Positions 1-4,693 of a stretch of DNA of 5,203 bases are shown piece by piece. The notes below the pieces were generated by a model, which did no database searches, had not been told where the DNA came from, and saw nothing but the letters and a program-made list of their open reading frames with translations. The DNA is from Thiotrichaceae bacterium (lineage in GTDB: Bacteria > Pseudomonadota > Gammaproteobacteria > Thiotrichales > Thiotrichaceae). Numbering within the stretch: position 1 is the stretch's first letter; every line of letters begins with the position of its first letter. A program made the position numbers and the translations under genes. The DNA lies in the NCBI GenBank assembly GCA_015494435.1, contig WGBH01000460.1, forward strand, positions 1 to 5,203. The letters are read 5' to 3'.

Positions 1-1158
1 CCAAAGAAAGAGGGATATCTGGAAGGTATTATTTCACACGTAAAACAAAATTTACTTCCTAAAATGCAAGGAAACCAAACACAACTGTTACAAAAAGTAT
101 TTGTTGATTATAATTTTGTTGAAGTTTTTGATCAATTCGAAGATCCAAAGATACAGAAAGACTTTATAAGGGATTTTTATAAGGAAACAAACCTATATTT
201 TAATATTCTTTCCAGAACGCAAACCGTTCAGAATTTGAAACGCCTATTTAAGAGTGATTTAGGAAATAATACAGCAATAATTAACATAGGTTCTCATAGT
301 GTCGACACCATAGTTTTCTCTGAAGGTGAATTTAAAATGTATAGCTTAGATATAACTCTTGCTGATGTTAGAGCTTTTATTGAAAATGAGAGTATATCTG
401 AGATTTGGAATAAATATACGATAGAGAAAATCAAAAAATACATTCGCAGAAAGATTGGCTCAGTTTTAGACGGTGTTACCGTTGAGCGTGCGTTTATTTT
501 GAAAGATGAGTTACGTTTTATGCGCGAGACAGGTTACCGATTAAAGATGAATGAAGGACATTTATCTTTAACACACCGGAGTTATAAAGCAGCTAATCGC
601 GAGCATTTATTTTCTACCAATTATAGATCTAAATTAGCTTCTACATCTAAAGGTGATGAATCTATTATTAACCGCTTATATGGATTCAAGTACGGCCACA
701 TTGTGATAGAAACAATTCTAGATTTAATGAGAAATAAATGGGTAATCCCTAGAGACGACCTAAGCATTTACGGAAGCATTAATGCCTATATATTTAACGT
801 TGTTATTAGTGGTAGTACGCATGGTGATGGTAGATCATATATGATTGAAGCATACAATATAATGAATAATATGGGCGTTGCAGTGTTAAGTCCTGCTGTT
901 ACACCAGATGGAGAACTAGCAAAGGATATTACTCCAGAAACAGAATATGATCATCTTCAAGCTATAGATGAATGCGACGTATTGTTTGTCTGCAACAAAA
1001 GTAAAAATGGATATATAGGTGAAACAACAAAATGTGAAATATATTATGCATATGCATTAAGAAAAACCATTGCATTTTGGAAAAAACCACCAGACGATAA
1101 ACGATTGTCGTTCATTCCAATAGAGCATTGGGGAACAATAAAGTCTCTTGTTATATAA
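1..1158 (+). CDS. PPX/GppA-like (degenerate) plus nucleoside deoxyribosyltransferase-like fusion protein, 5'-partial
   Basis: The reading frame is open from base 1, so the true start lies upstream; 21 in-frame codons precede the first Met (64). Numbering from that Met, residues 1-240 align by eye with the PPX/GppA-like half of the next gene: FIRDFYKETNLYFNILSR (34-51) matches its VEEFYTHTRLLFNIVSH, AIINIGSHSV (71-80) matches its second phosphate loop, and RLYGFKYG (204-211) matches WMYGARAC. The phosphate loop glycines are mostly lost (NIGSHS instead of the family's DIGGGS), and the acidic patch after NILS is RTQTVQ, so ASKHA phosphatase activity is doubtful. Residues 244-343 form a nucleoside 2-deoxyribosyltransferase-like domain: NVVISGS strand (245-251), GVAVLSP (271-277), DECDVLFVC (302-310), and NGYIGETTKCEIYYAYA (315-331) with the family's catalytic-type Glu at 325. 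About 95 N-terminal residues are missing compared with the paralogue. The next gene starts 47 bp downstream, so the two are probably co-transcribed. The domain calls come from motifs; the cellular function is unknown. Confidence 0.78.
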   Translation, partial: PKKEGYLEGIISHVKQNLLPKMQGNQTQLLQKVFVDYNFVEVFDQFEDPKIQKDFIRDFYKETNLYFNILSRTQTVQNLKRLFKSDLGNNTAIINIGSHSVDTIVFSEGEFKMYSLDITLADVRAFIENESISEIWNKYTIEKIKKYIRRKIGSVLDGVTVERAFILKDELRFMRETGYRLKMNEGHLSLTHRSYKAANREHLFSTNYRSKLASTSKGDESIINRLYGFKYGHIVIETILDLMRNKWVIPRDDLSIYGSINAYIFNVVISGSTHGDGRSYMIEAYNIMNNMGVAVLSPAVTPDGELAKDITPETEYDHLQAIDECDVLFVCNKSKNGYIGETTKCEIYYAYALRKTIAFWKKPPDDKRLSFIPIEHWGTIKSLVI

Positions 1159-1190
1159 CTTCCTCAAATTTTGAATTTAAATTAGCTACC

Positions 1191-1199
1191 AAAGGAGGA
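1191..1199 (+). promoter_or_regulatory. Strong Shine-Dalgarno site deciding the start of the second fusion gene
   Basis: AAAGGAGGA lies 6 bases before the ATG at 1206. It fixes that ATG as the start in preference to an in-frame ATG at 1128, which would overlap the upstream gene and has no comparable site. It is by far the strongest ribosome binding site in the window, suggesting efficient translation of the second, motif-intact paralogue. Confidence 0.85.
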
Positions 1200-1205
1200 A
1201 AATTA

Positions 1206-2471
1206 ATGCAGTATCTAATAGACATCGGCTCGTCAACAGTAAAAGTATACGAACGAACAGACGGTGAGGTTATGTTGGTTATAGCGAAAACGTTTGATTT
1301 TAAAAAAGGCTTTGAACCTGCCAGCGGCCTTTCGGAAACTAATAAAGAAAAACTATATAACTTTTTCTCTGAACTATCAGCTCGTTTTTCGCTTACTCGT
1401 TATAATACGAAACTATATGCTACGGGAATATTTAGAGAAATTCTCAATAAGCAACTTTTTGTTGAGGAGTTTTATACTCATACTCGGTTACTATTTAATA
1501 TCGTTTCTCACGAACTAGAAGCTTTCTATTTAGAGAAGGCCTGGCTTGGTAGATTCGCTGGTCCAGAGCCATTACTTGTCATTAATATCGGTGGAAAGAC
1601 TACGGAGCTGATATTTTACAGAGATAGCATTATTAATCGCAAACTACTTTCGTTTGGAGTTGTCACTATTCTTCAGAAATATACTTCCATCAACGAAAAG
1701 TATAGTGCTGTATCGCTTAGCAAAATAGTCGATTTTATTCAAGGAGAATTGCCTAAAATTAATGAGCAATTTGAAATAGCGATTTACACAGGGGGGGAGC
1801 TTACCTATATGCAAATTGCAGGGTATGCATTGAAGAAAAATACGCTGTTCATTGATAACAAGCATCCGTATGTTATTAATATTGACGATTATTGCAATCA
1901 AAATCAGCGAGTGTTTGCTAATATAACGATGGCTGATTTAAGAAACATGATGCCAAGTAATCCAGATTGGATGTATGGTGCAAGGGCTTGCTCCGCACTT
2001 GCCCAGGCTATTTGCACACATTATGGAGTAAAGACAATTATCCCCTCTGACTCAAATATGATTGATGGGGTAAATGTTCAGGAAGCAAAGAGTGTTGTAG
2101 TATGTGGTAGTTATACCAAACATCTTGATACCATATCCAAGCTGACTGATAAATTAAAAAACTGTGGTATTGAAGTGCTTAGTCCTAAGAATACGAATGT
2201 AGTCGGAGCGGAGAAAGGCTTTGTGCTTTTCCAAGATGATAATCTTGTGAATAACTGTACTTGGTCTGTAGAAGCATTACATTTAAAAGCCATCGAGGCA
2301 TGCGACATTGTTGTAGTTTGCAACTTTGACAGTTATGTGGGTACAAAAACTGCACTTGAAATTGGATATGCTTATAAGTGTGGGAAAAAAATAGTTTTCT
2401 TAGAGGATAATGCAATCATCGAAGACTTTGACATCCCTAGTGAGATTAATATGTTAAGCTCTGTGTATTAG
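1206..2471 (+). CDS. PPX/GppA-like ASKHA domain fused to nucleoside 2-deoxyribosyltransferase-like domain
   Basis: This 421-residue protein starts at 1206, set by the AAAGGAGGA site. Residues 3-290 read as a complete PPX/GppA-like domain. The phosphate-1 loop is DIGSSTVKV (6-14). FNIVSHELEAFYLEKA (97-112) corresponds to the family's SGxEEA region, with Glu103/Glu105. The phosphate-2 loop is NIGGKTTEL (127-135, usual Asp replaced by Asn127). YTGGEL (194-199) and WMYGARACSALAQAI...VKTIIPSDSNMIDGV (255-289) match the closing helix and 'SDxGxxxG' segment of the family. Known members hydrolyse polyphosphate or pppGpp. Residues 296-421 resemble nucleoside 2-deoxyribosyltransferases: SVVVCGSY (296-303), GIEVLSPK (321-328), ACDIVVVCN (365-373) and YVGTKTALEIGYAY (377-390) with catalytic-type Glu385. 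Those enzymes cleave or exchange N-glycosidic bonds of nucleosides; related Rossmannoid domains (TIR, SLOG) act in nucleotide-based conflict systems. The protein is probably cytosolic, as no signal or membrane segment is visible. A role in sensing or processing a nucleotide together with its upstream paralogue is inferred. Confidence 0.82.
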   Translation: MQYLIDIGSSTVKVYERTDGEVMLVIAKTFDFKKGFEPASGLSETNKEKLYNFFSELSARFSLTRYNTKLYATGIFREILNKQLFVEEFYTHTRLLFNIVSHELEAFYLEKAWLGRFAGPEPLLVINIGGKTTELIFYRDSIINRKLLSFGVVTILQKYTSINEKYSAVSLSKIVDFIQGELPKINEQFEIAIYTGGELTYMQIAGYALKKNTLFIDNKHPYVINIDDYCNQNQRVFANITMADLRNMMPSNPDWMYGARACSALAQAICTHYGVKTIIPSDSNMIDGVNVQEAKSVVVCGSYTKHLDTISKLTDKLKNCGIEVLSPKNTNVVGAEKGFVLFQDDNLVNNCTWSVEALHLKAIEACDIVVVCNFDSYVGTKTALEIGYAYKCGKKIVFLEDNAIIEDFDIPSEINMLSSVY

Positions 2472-2522
2472 AGTGCAGTGAGGCGTAACAAGGAACCTCC
2501 GGAATTAAAAGTACCTAAAAAA

Positions 2523-2551
2523 TAACAAAATATCTTTTGTTAATATTTTTT
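2523..2551 (+). terminator. Weak rho-independent terminator-like stem after the fusion pair
   Basis: TAACAAAA (2523-2530) and TTTTGTTA (2535-2542) form a perfect 8-bp stem with a 4-base loop, followed by ATATTTTTTT. The stem contains a single G-C pair, so it would be weak. Its position about 50 bases after the stop codon at 2471 fits the end of the two-gene unit. Confidence 0.4.
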
Positions 2552-2690
2552 TAGTGGCAATTCATCTCTGATGTTAATCTTGCCAACTTTAAAATTACAA
2601 ACAATCTTCGCTTTACTCAAAGTTGATATGTCCCCTGTTCGTTGATTATTATTTTCATTGATAAATTATAAAAGCAAGTAGTAGCAAAAT

Positions 2691-2902
2691 GCCGAACAAT
2701 TTATATCCTTTTAGTTAGTGCCTGTCCAGAAATGAGAATTTTCGTTCGAGTTCAAGGAGCATAGAAAAATAAAAGCGCAGCATATTAAGCATATGTGAGC
2801 ATTTTATTTTTCGTAGCGACACAGAAATCGGGCGAAAAGGCCATTTCTGGACAGGCACTAGTTAATTTTCAAAGCAGAAAACGGAACAAATAGCCGAACA
2901 AT
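2691..2902. repeat. 10-bp direct repeat GCCGAACAAT flanking the MITE
   Basis: GCCGAACAAT occurs at 2691-2700 and again at 2893-2902. The second copy is the R'' box and spacer of the attC-like site. The first has no matching hairpin partner and may be a leftover piece of an older recombination site, or chance. Confidence 0.5.
2717..2859. mobile_element. MITE-like non-autonomous insertion element with 4-bp target duplication
   Basis: The ends AGTGCCTGTCCAGAAATG (2717-2734) and CATTTCTGGACAGGCACT (2842-2859) are perfect 18-bp inverted repeats. AGTT flanks the element on both sides (2713-2716 and 2860-2863), which reads as a target-site duplication. The interior is also largely self-complementary: GAAAAATAAAA (2764-2774) pairs exactly with 2802-2812, CATAT/ATATG (2781-2785/2791-2795) closes the centre, and 2738-2753 imperfectly matches the right arm. 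The whole 143 bp can therefore fold into one long hairpin. It contains no transposase gene and must depend on one encoded elsewhere. I cannot assign the parental IS family from the ends alone. Confidence 0.85.
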
Positions 2903-3024
2903 CGCATTAAAGGGACGGCAATAACTCTGCGGTTTTTCGAAGTTCAGTCTCACGCTTCAAGTTTGTCGGTTATTCATTTGTCATAGTCCCGCACAGTTGC
3001 CGCCCCTTATGCGTAACGTTATAT
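2893..3024 (+). other. Integron attC recombination site (first)
   Basis: This 132-bp imperfect palindrome has the layout of an integron attC. The R'' box is GCCGAAC (2893-2899), followed by spacer AAT and L'' CGCAT (2903-2907). On the right, L' ATGCG (3009-3013) is followed by spacer TAAC and R' GTTATAT (3018-3024). The stem continues with GGG/CCC, then CGGCAA (2916-2921) with TTGCCG (2997-3002), and TGCGG with CCGCA. T2908 and A2915 stay unpaired, both on the left arm, as expected of extrahelical bases that set strand choice in attC recombination. Crossover is expected between G3018 and T3019. R' departs from consensus GTTRRRY at one position. An IntI integrase would act on the folded bottom strand; no intI gene is in the window. 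Confidence 0.72.
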
Positions 3025-3035
3025 TTTGAATATAA
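3019..3035. repeat. Perfect inverted repeat at the cassette entry point
   Basis: TTATATT (3019-3025) and AATATAA (3029-3035) form a 7-3-7 palindrome starting at the first base of the cassette, 26 bases before the first gene. It could be an operator or merely A/T-rich chance; no promoter hexamers can be assigned with confidence. Confidence 0.3.
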
Positions 3036-3060
3036 ACAAAATTTATTCTGTAGAAATAAA

Positions 3061-3513
3061 ATGAAAAAGCTTCTAATCGTATTTTTATGTAGTTTTATTG
3101 CGATGACATTAGCATTGTACATTAGTAGATCAATAAATAAACTTTACAATTCCCCTAACCCACTAACATCAGAACAAATTAAAAAACAATTAATAAAAGG
3201 GTTACAGGAAGGTGCAAAAACGACAAATCGTAAGACACCTATGATGGTTGACGATTACACCCGTCTTGACTCTGTAACCGTTGGCCCTGGATTACGCGCT
3301 AATTATAACTATACTTTTACTAAATTTAATTCTAACGGTATTGATTTAAAATTATTAAAAAATAAAATAAAAAATAAATCATTAGAATACATTTGTAATA
3401 ATATAGAATTAGAGGAAATGCTTAAGAATGGTGGAGTGTTCCATTATTCATATTTCGGGAACGACGGAAAAGAGTTATTGGAATTTGCTATTAATATGTC
3501 TAACTGTAAATGA
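3061..3513 (+). CDS. Small membrane-anchored or exported protein of unknown function (cassette gene 1)
   Basis: This is a 150-residue protein. Residues 1-3 are MKK and residues 4-22 form a hydrophobic stretch, giving either an uncleaved N-terminal anchor or a signal peptide, so the rest should lie outside the cytoplasm. Residues 35-60 are Lys/Gln-rich and probably helical. The core reads MMVDDYTRLDSVTVGPGLRANYNYTF (61-86), then IC (111-112), ML..GG..HYSYFGNDGKELLEFAI (120-144) and a C-terminal NCK. Cys112 and Cys149 could form a disulphide. The 'TRLDSV..GPG....Y.YT' pattern looks like a family of small hypothetical proteins I have seen in Gram-negative bacteria, but I know no function for it. 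The start is 42 bases after the attC crossover and no Shine-Dalgarno site is visible, which is common for cassette genes. The bases are noticeably A-rich. Confidence 0.75.
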   Translation: MKKLLIVFLCSFIAMTLALYISRSINKLYNSPNPLTSEQIKKQLIKGLQEGAKTTNRKTPMMVDDYTRLDSVTVGPGLRANYNYTFTKFNSNGIDLKLLKNKIKNKSLEYICNNIELEEMLKNGGVFHYSYFGNDGKELLEFAINMSNCK

Positions 3514-3637
3514 AAAATGAAACCTTCATCTTTTAAAGATAAGTATTGAAAAAAAATATTGCTGAAATATATCAACAATTTCATATACAATGAATTACAA
3601 TCTCAGCAGAGATGTTAACTCTAATTTACAAAAATAA

Positions 3638-4177
3638 ATGTTGAATATGGACATTTTTATAGAAGTTATAGATTCAGATCAAGATGAAAAAGCTCGTAAT
3701 AGAATTTTTAAGAAGATAAAATTAATTTTCGGTGAGATTCCACCTCATTATGAATTGTTATGGAAAATCAGTATAGATGTATTGAACGAATATCTAAATG
3801 GCATACTTAAACTGATTCGACACAAAACAATAAATCCCGACTATTTTGGCTTTTTGAGGCTATATATAGCTAATAAATACAACTATACTTACTGCATTTC
3901 CTTCAACAGTAAATTGCTGCATTCACGAGGATATAAAAGCTCAATTGTCGATAATTCACTTACTGATATTAATTCATTTCCCTTTGAAAATAAGTTAATT
4001 ATTCTGGCTAAGAAAACTATTAAAGCAGTAACTGATAGTATGAATTTTACAGAAGCTGACTTTAAAATATTGTACGATGCCGGCTGGAATGACAAGGAAA
4101 TATTTGACTCAATTGAACATGCAGGAAACATGCTTAAAAATGGTTCTATCTTATCGGCATATTTAAAGAAAATATAA
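3638..4177 (+). CDS. AhpD/carboxymuconolactone decarboxylase-like protein with altered redox motif (cassette gene 2)
   Basis: This 179-residue, mostly helical protein has the layout of AhpD-like alkylhydroperoxidase / carboxymuconolactone decarboxylase proteins. GEIPPHYELLWKIS (32-45) is followed by FGFLRLYIANKYNYTYCISFNSKLLHSRGY (70-99), the helix that normally carries CxxCxxxH, and by ENKLIILAKKTIKA (117-130) and FTEADFKILYDAGWNDKEIFDSIEHAG (137-163), matching the family's 'lt..d...L...G.sd.eI.e.i'. Here the first motif cysteine is Tyr83, the second is Cys86 and the His is Asn90, so the usual dithiol peroxidase chemistry should be lost; a single-Cys, binding or decarboxylase-like role is possible. 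The 124-bp gap from the preceding gene holds only a short ATCTTTTAAAGAT palindrome (3528-3540). No clear Shine-Dalgarno site precedes 3638; an alternative Met lies three codons in (3647). The stop codon overlaps the attC R'' box, as is frequent in compact cassettes. Family-level call only. Confidence 0.72.
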   Translation: MLNMDIFIEVIDSDQDEKARNRIFKKIKLIFGEIPPHYELLWKISIDVLNEYLNGILKLIRHKTINPDYFGFLRLYIANKYNYTYCISFNSKLLHSRGYKSSIVDNSLTDINSFPFENKLIILAKKTIKAVTDSMNFTEADFKILYDAGWNDKEIFDSIEHAGNMLKNGSILSAYLKKI

Positions 4178-4305
4178 CAATCGCATACACACTGACCCCA
4201 AGCACGACGCGGTTTCGGCGTATGTTCCAGTAAATGCCACCTGCATACGCCATATCGAAGTTGGCTGGTAGTGCTGCTTGGGGCAGGTGATGCGGGTCGA
4301 TAAAA
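4172..4305 (+). other. Integron attC recombination site (second), degenerate right core
   Basis: R'' is ATATAAC (4172-4178), then spacer AAT and L'' CGCAT (4182-4186), sharing AACAATCGCAT with the first attC. The stem pairs CGCAT, CAC, CTG and CCCCAAGCA (4182-4204) with TGCTTGGGG, CAG, GTG and ATGCG (4275-4294). That gives 20 base pairs broken only by A4187, A4191 and A4195, all on the left arm, an arrangement diagnostic of attC extrahelical bases. An inner stem GGCGTATG/CATACGCC (4217-4224/4244-4251) lies within the terminal loop. The right spacer is GGTC and the crossover G is G4299, but it is followed by ATAAAA instead of TTRRRY. The folded length is close to the first site, as expected for attC sites from one integron. 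The hairpin could also stop transcription of the cassette genes. Confidence 0.75.
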
Positions 4306-4340
4306 AATAATGAACACATATCAAACACTATCAATTTTCG

Positions 4341-4380
4341 CGAATTCCGGAATTCCGGGGACACGGAATTCCGGGGACAT
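4341..4380. repeat. Tandem 16-bp repeat GGAATTCCGGGGACAY
   Basis: GGAATTCCGGGGACAC (4349-4364) is followed directly by GGAATTCCGGGGACAT (4365-4380), and a partial unit CGAATTCC precedes them. CCGGAATTCCGG (4347-4358) is a perfect palindrome across the first junction. AATTCCGGGGACA blocks of this kind are familiar around REP-associated tyrosine (IS200-like) transposase genes in many bacteria. Confidence 0.75.
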
Positions 4381-4532
4381 AATACCTATTTTAGTATTGC
4401 AGTACTATATTGTTTAACAGGAGTTTATAGAAAATATCACACCTCATTCTTAAAACAACAGAGGAATTCAAGCATGAATTCCGGTGACATAATACTATGT
4501 TATGTATTGCAGCACTATGTTGTTCAAGCCTA
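4366..4532. repeat. Two diverged copies of a ~55-bp leader-like unit, 110 bp apart
   Basis: Copy 1 starts at 4366 and copy 2 at 4476. Both read GAATTCCGG(G/T)GACATAATAC, then a variable 8 bases, then GTATTGCAG(T/C)ACTAT(A/G)TTGTT(T/C)AA. They stay in register without gaps at an offset of 110 bases. Copy 1 ends in ACAGGAG, like a ribosome binding site, but no gene follows. The pattern looks like duplicated upstream regions of a lost or decayed REP-associated transposase gene. Confidence 0.6.
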
Positions 4533-4540
4533 TGGTCCGC

Positions 4541-4597
4541 ATGGCAAGAATAAAACGAGTGATAGTTGTGACGTCCCGCCTGTTTTGCCGCCCCTAA
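4541..4597 (+). pseudogene. Possible remnant of a REP-associated (IS200-like) transposase start
   Basis: From ATG 4541 the frame reads MARIKRVIVV and stops after 18 codons (TAA 4595-4597). REP-associated tyrosine transposases commonly start with MARxxRVxxPG, and the preceding repeat unit is of the kind found before such genes. Only the first nine or so residues fit, and nothing of the HUH or catalytic tyrosine region remains, so this is a tentative call. Confidence 0.3.
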
Positions 4598-4680
4598 GCC
4601 GTGCCGTTCGGCCCTTAAATGACATAAAAGCATCTTGAAATTTATTTGAAAAAGCATGGAGTCCGTGATATCGTTATGTT

Positions 4681-4693
4681 ATGATAGTATCAT
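4681..4693. promoter_or_regulatory. Palindrome at the higB start, candidate HigA operator
   Basis: ATGATA and TATCAT are separated by one G in a perfect 6-1-6 inverted repeat covering the first codons of higB. HigA antitoxins bind palindromes near the start of their own operon, so this is a reasonable but unproven candidate. Confidence 0.3.

Larger units (their letters stand above)
2472..3060. other. Gene-free region between the fusion pair and the cassette genes
   Basis: I see no convincing coding sequence on either strand over these 589 bases. From left to right they hold a weak terminator-like stem, an A/T-rich stretch with small inverted repeats (GTGGCAA/TTGCCAAC and AACTTT/AAAGTT around 2555-2624), one copy of GCCGAACAAT, a MITE-like element, and an attC-like hairpin that begins with a second copy of GCCGAACAAT. 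The last 42 bases, after the attC crossover point, lead into the first cassette gene. Confidence 0.7.
3019..4299 (+). mobile_element. Integron-type gene cassette with two genes and its own attC
   Basis: The cassette runs from the first crossover point (after G3018) to the second (G4299). Its first six bases, TTATAT, preceded by G, give GTTATAT in the circular form. This is the exact reverse complement of ATATAAC, the R'' box of the attC at its own right end. That 7/7 match is what a cassette excised and inserted as a unit should show. It carries two genes in the usual orientation, with the second stop codon inside the attC R'' box. At 1281 bp it is larger than a typical one-gene cassette. At the right junction R' is G followed by ATAAAA rather than G followed by TT, fitting a secondary-site (G then WT) junction or a decayed array end. 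Confidence 0.68.
4306..4680. other. Gene-free region with REP/RAYT-type repeats
   Basis: No intact gene is seen between the attC and the toxin gene. The stretch holds the tandem GGAATTCCGGGGACA repeats, two diverged copies of a longer leader-like unit, a possible remnant of a REP-associated transposase start, and then about 80 bases leading into higB. TTGAAA at 4635-4640 and 4646-4651 could be -35 elements for the toxin-antitoxin operon, but no -10 at good spacing stands out. Confidence 0.55.

Noticed and set aside
1128..1205. Upstream ATG at 1128 as start of the second fusion gene
   Set aside because: It would add 26 residues unlike the family, overlap the previous gene and lacks a ribosome binding site; the ATG at 1206 follows AAAGGAGGA and begins directly with the DIGSS strand.
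1294..1518. Out-of-frame 74-codon reading frame on the + strand
   Set aside because: It lies wholly within the second fusion gene in another frame, and its composition shows no family pattern or ribosome binding site.
2555..2624. Small inverted repeats GTGGCAA/TTGCCAAC and AACTTT/AAAGTT as a possible RNA structure or attC
   Set aside because: The stems are short, lack the R/L box layout and match no RNA family I recognise.
2637..2643. GTTCGTT as a possible R' box starting a gene-less cassette
   Set aside because: Only five of seven bases complement the GCCGAAC R'' box, and no attC-like hairpin of adequate length lies to its left.
2691..2902. Repeats in the gene-poor region as a CRISPR array
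   Set aside because: There are only two copies of a 10-base motif with no regular spacing; the structure is better explained by attC and MITE sequences.
3514..3637. An attC or terminator between the two cassette genes
   Set aside because: Only a 13-base A/T palindrome (3528-3540) is present, without R/L boxes or a long hairpin; GTTAACT at 3614 does not fit GTTRRRY and has no partner.
3889..4317. 142-codon antisense reading frame covering the end of the AhpD-like gene and the second attC
   Set aside because: It runs through a recombination-site hairpin and opposite a recognisable protein; the translated residues look like a mix of antisense coding and palindrome.
4391..4657. 88-codon antisense reading frame over the RAYT-like repeats
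   Set aside because: It covers repeated DNA, has no recognisable domain and no ribosome binding site.
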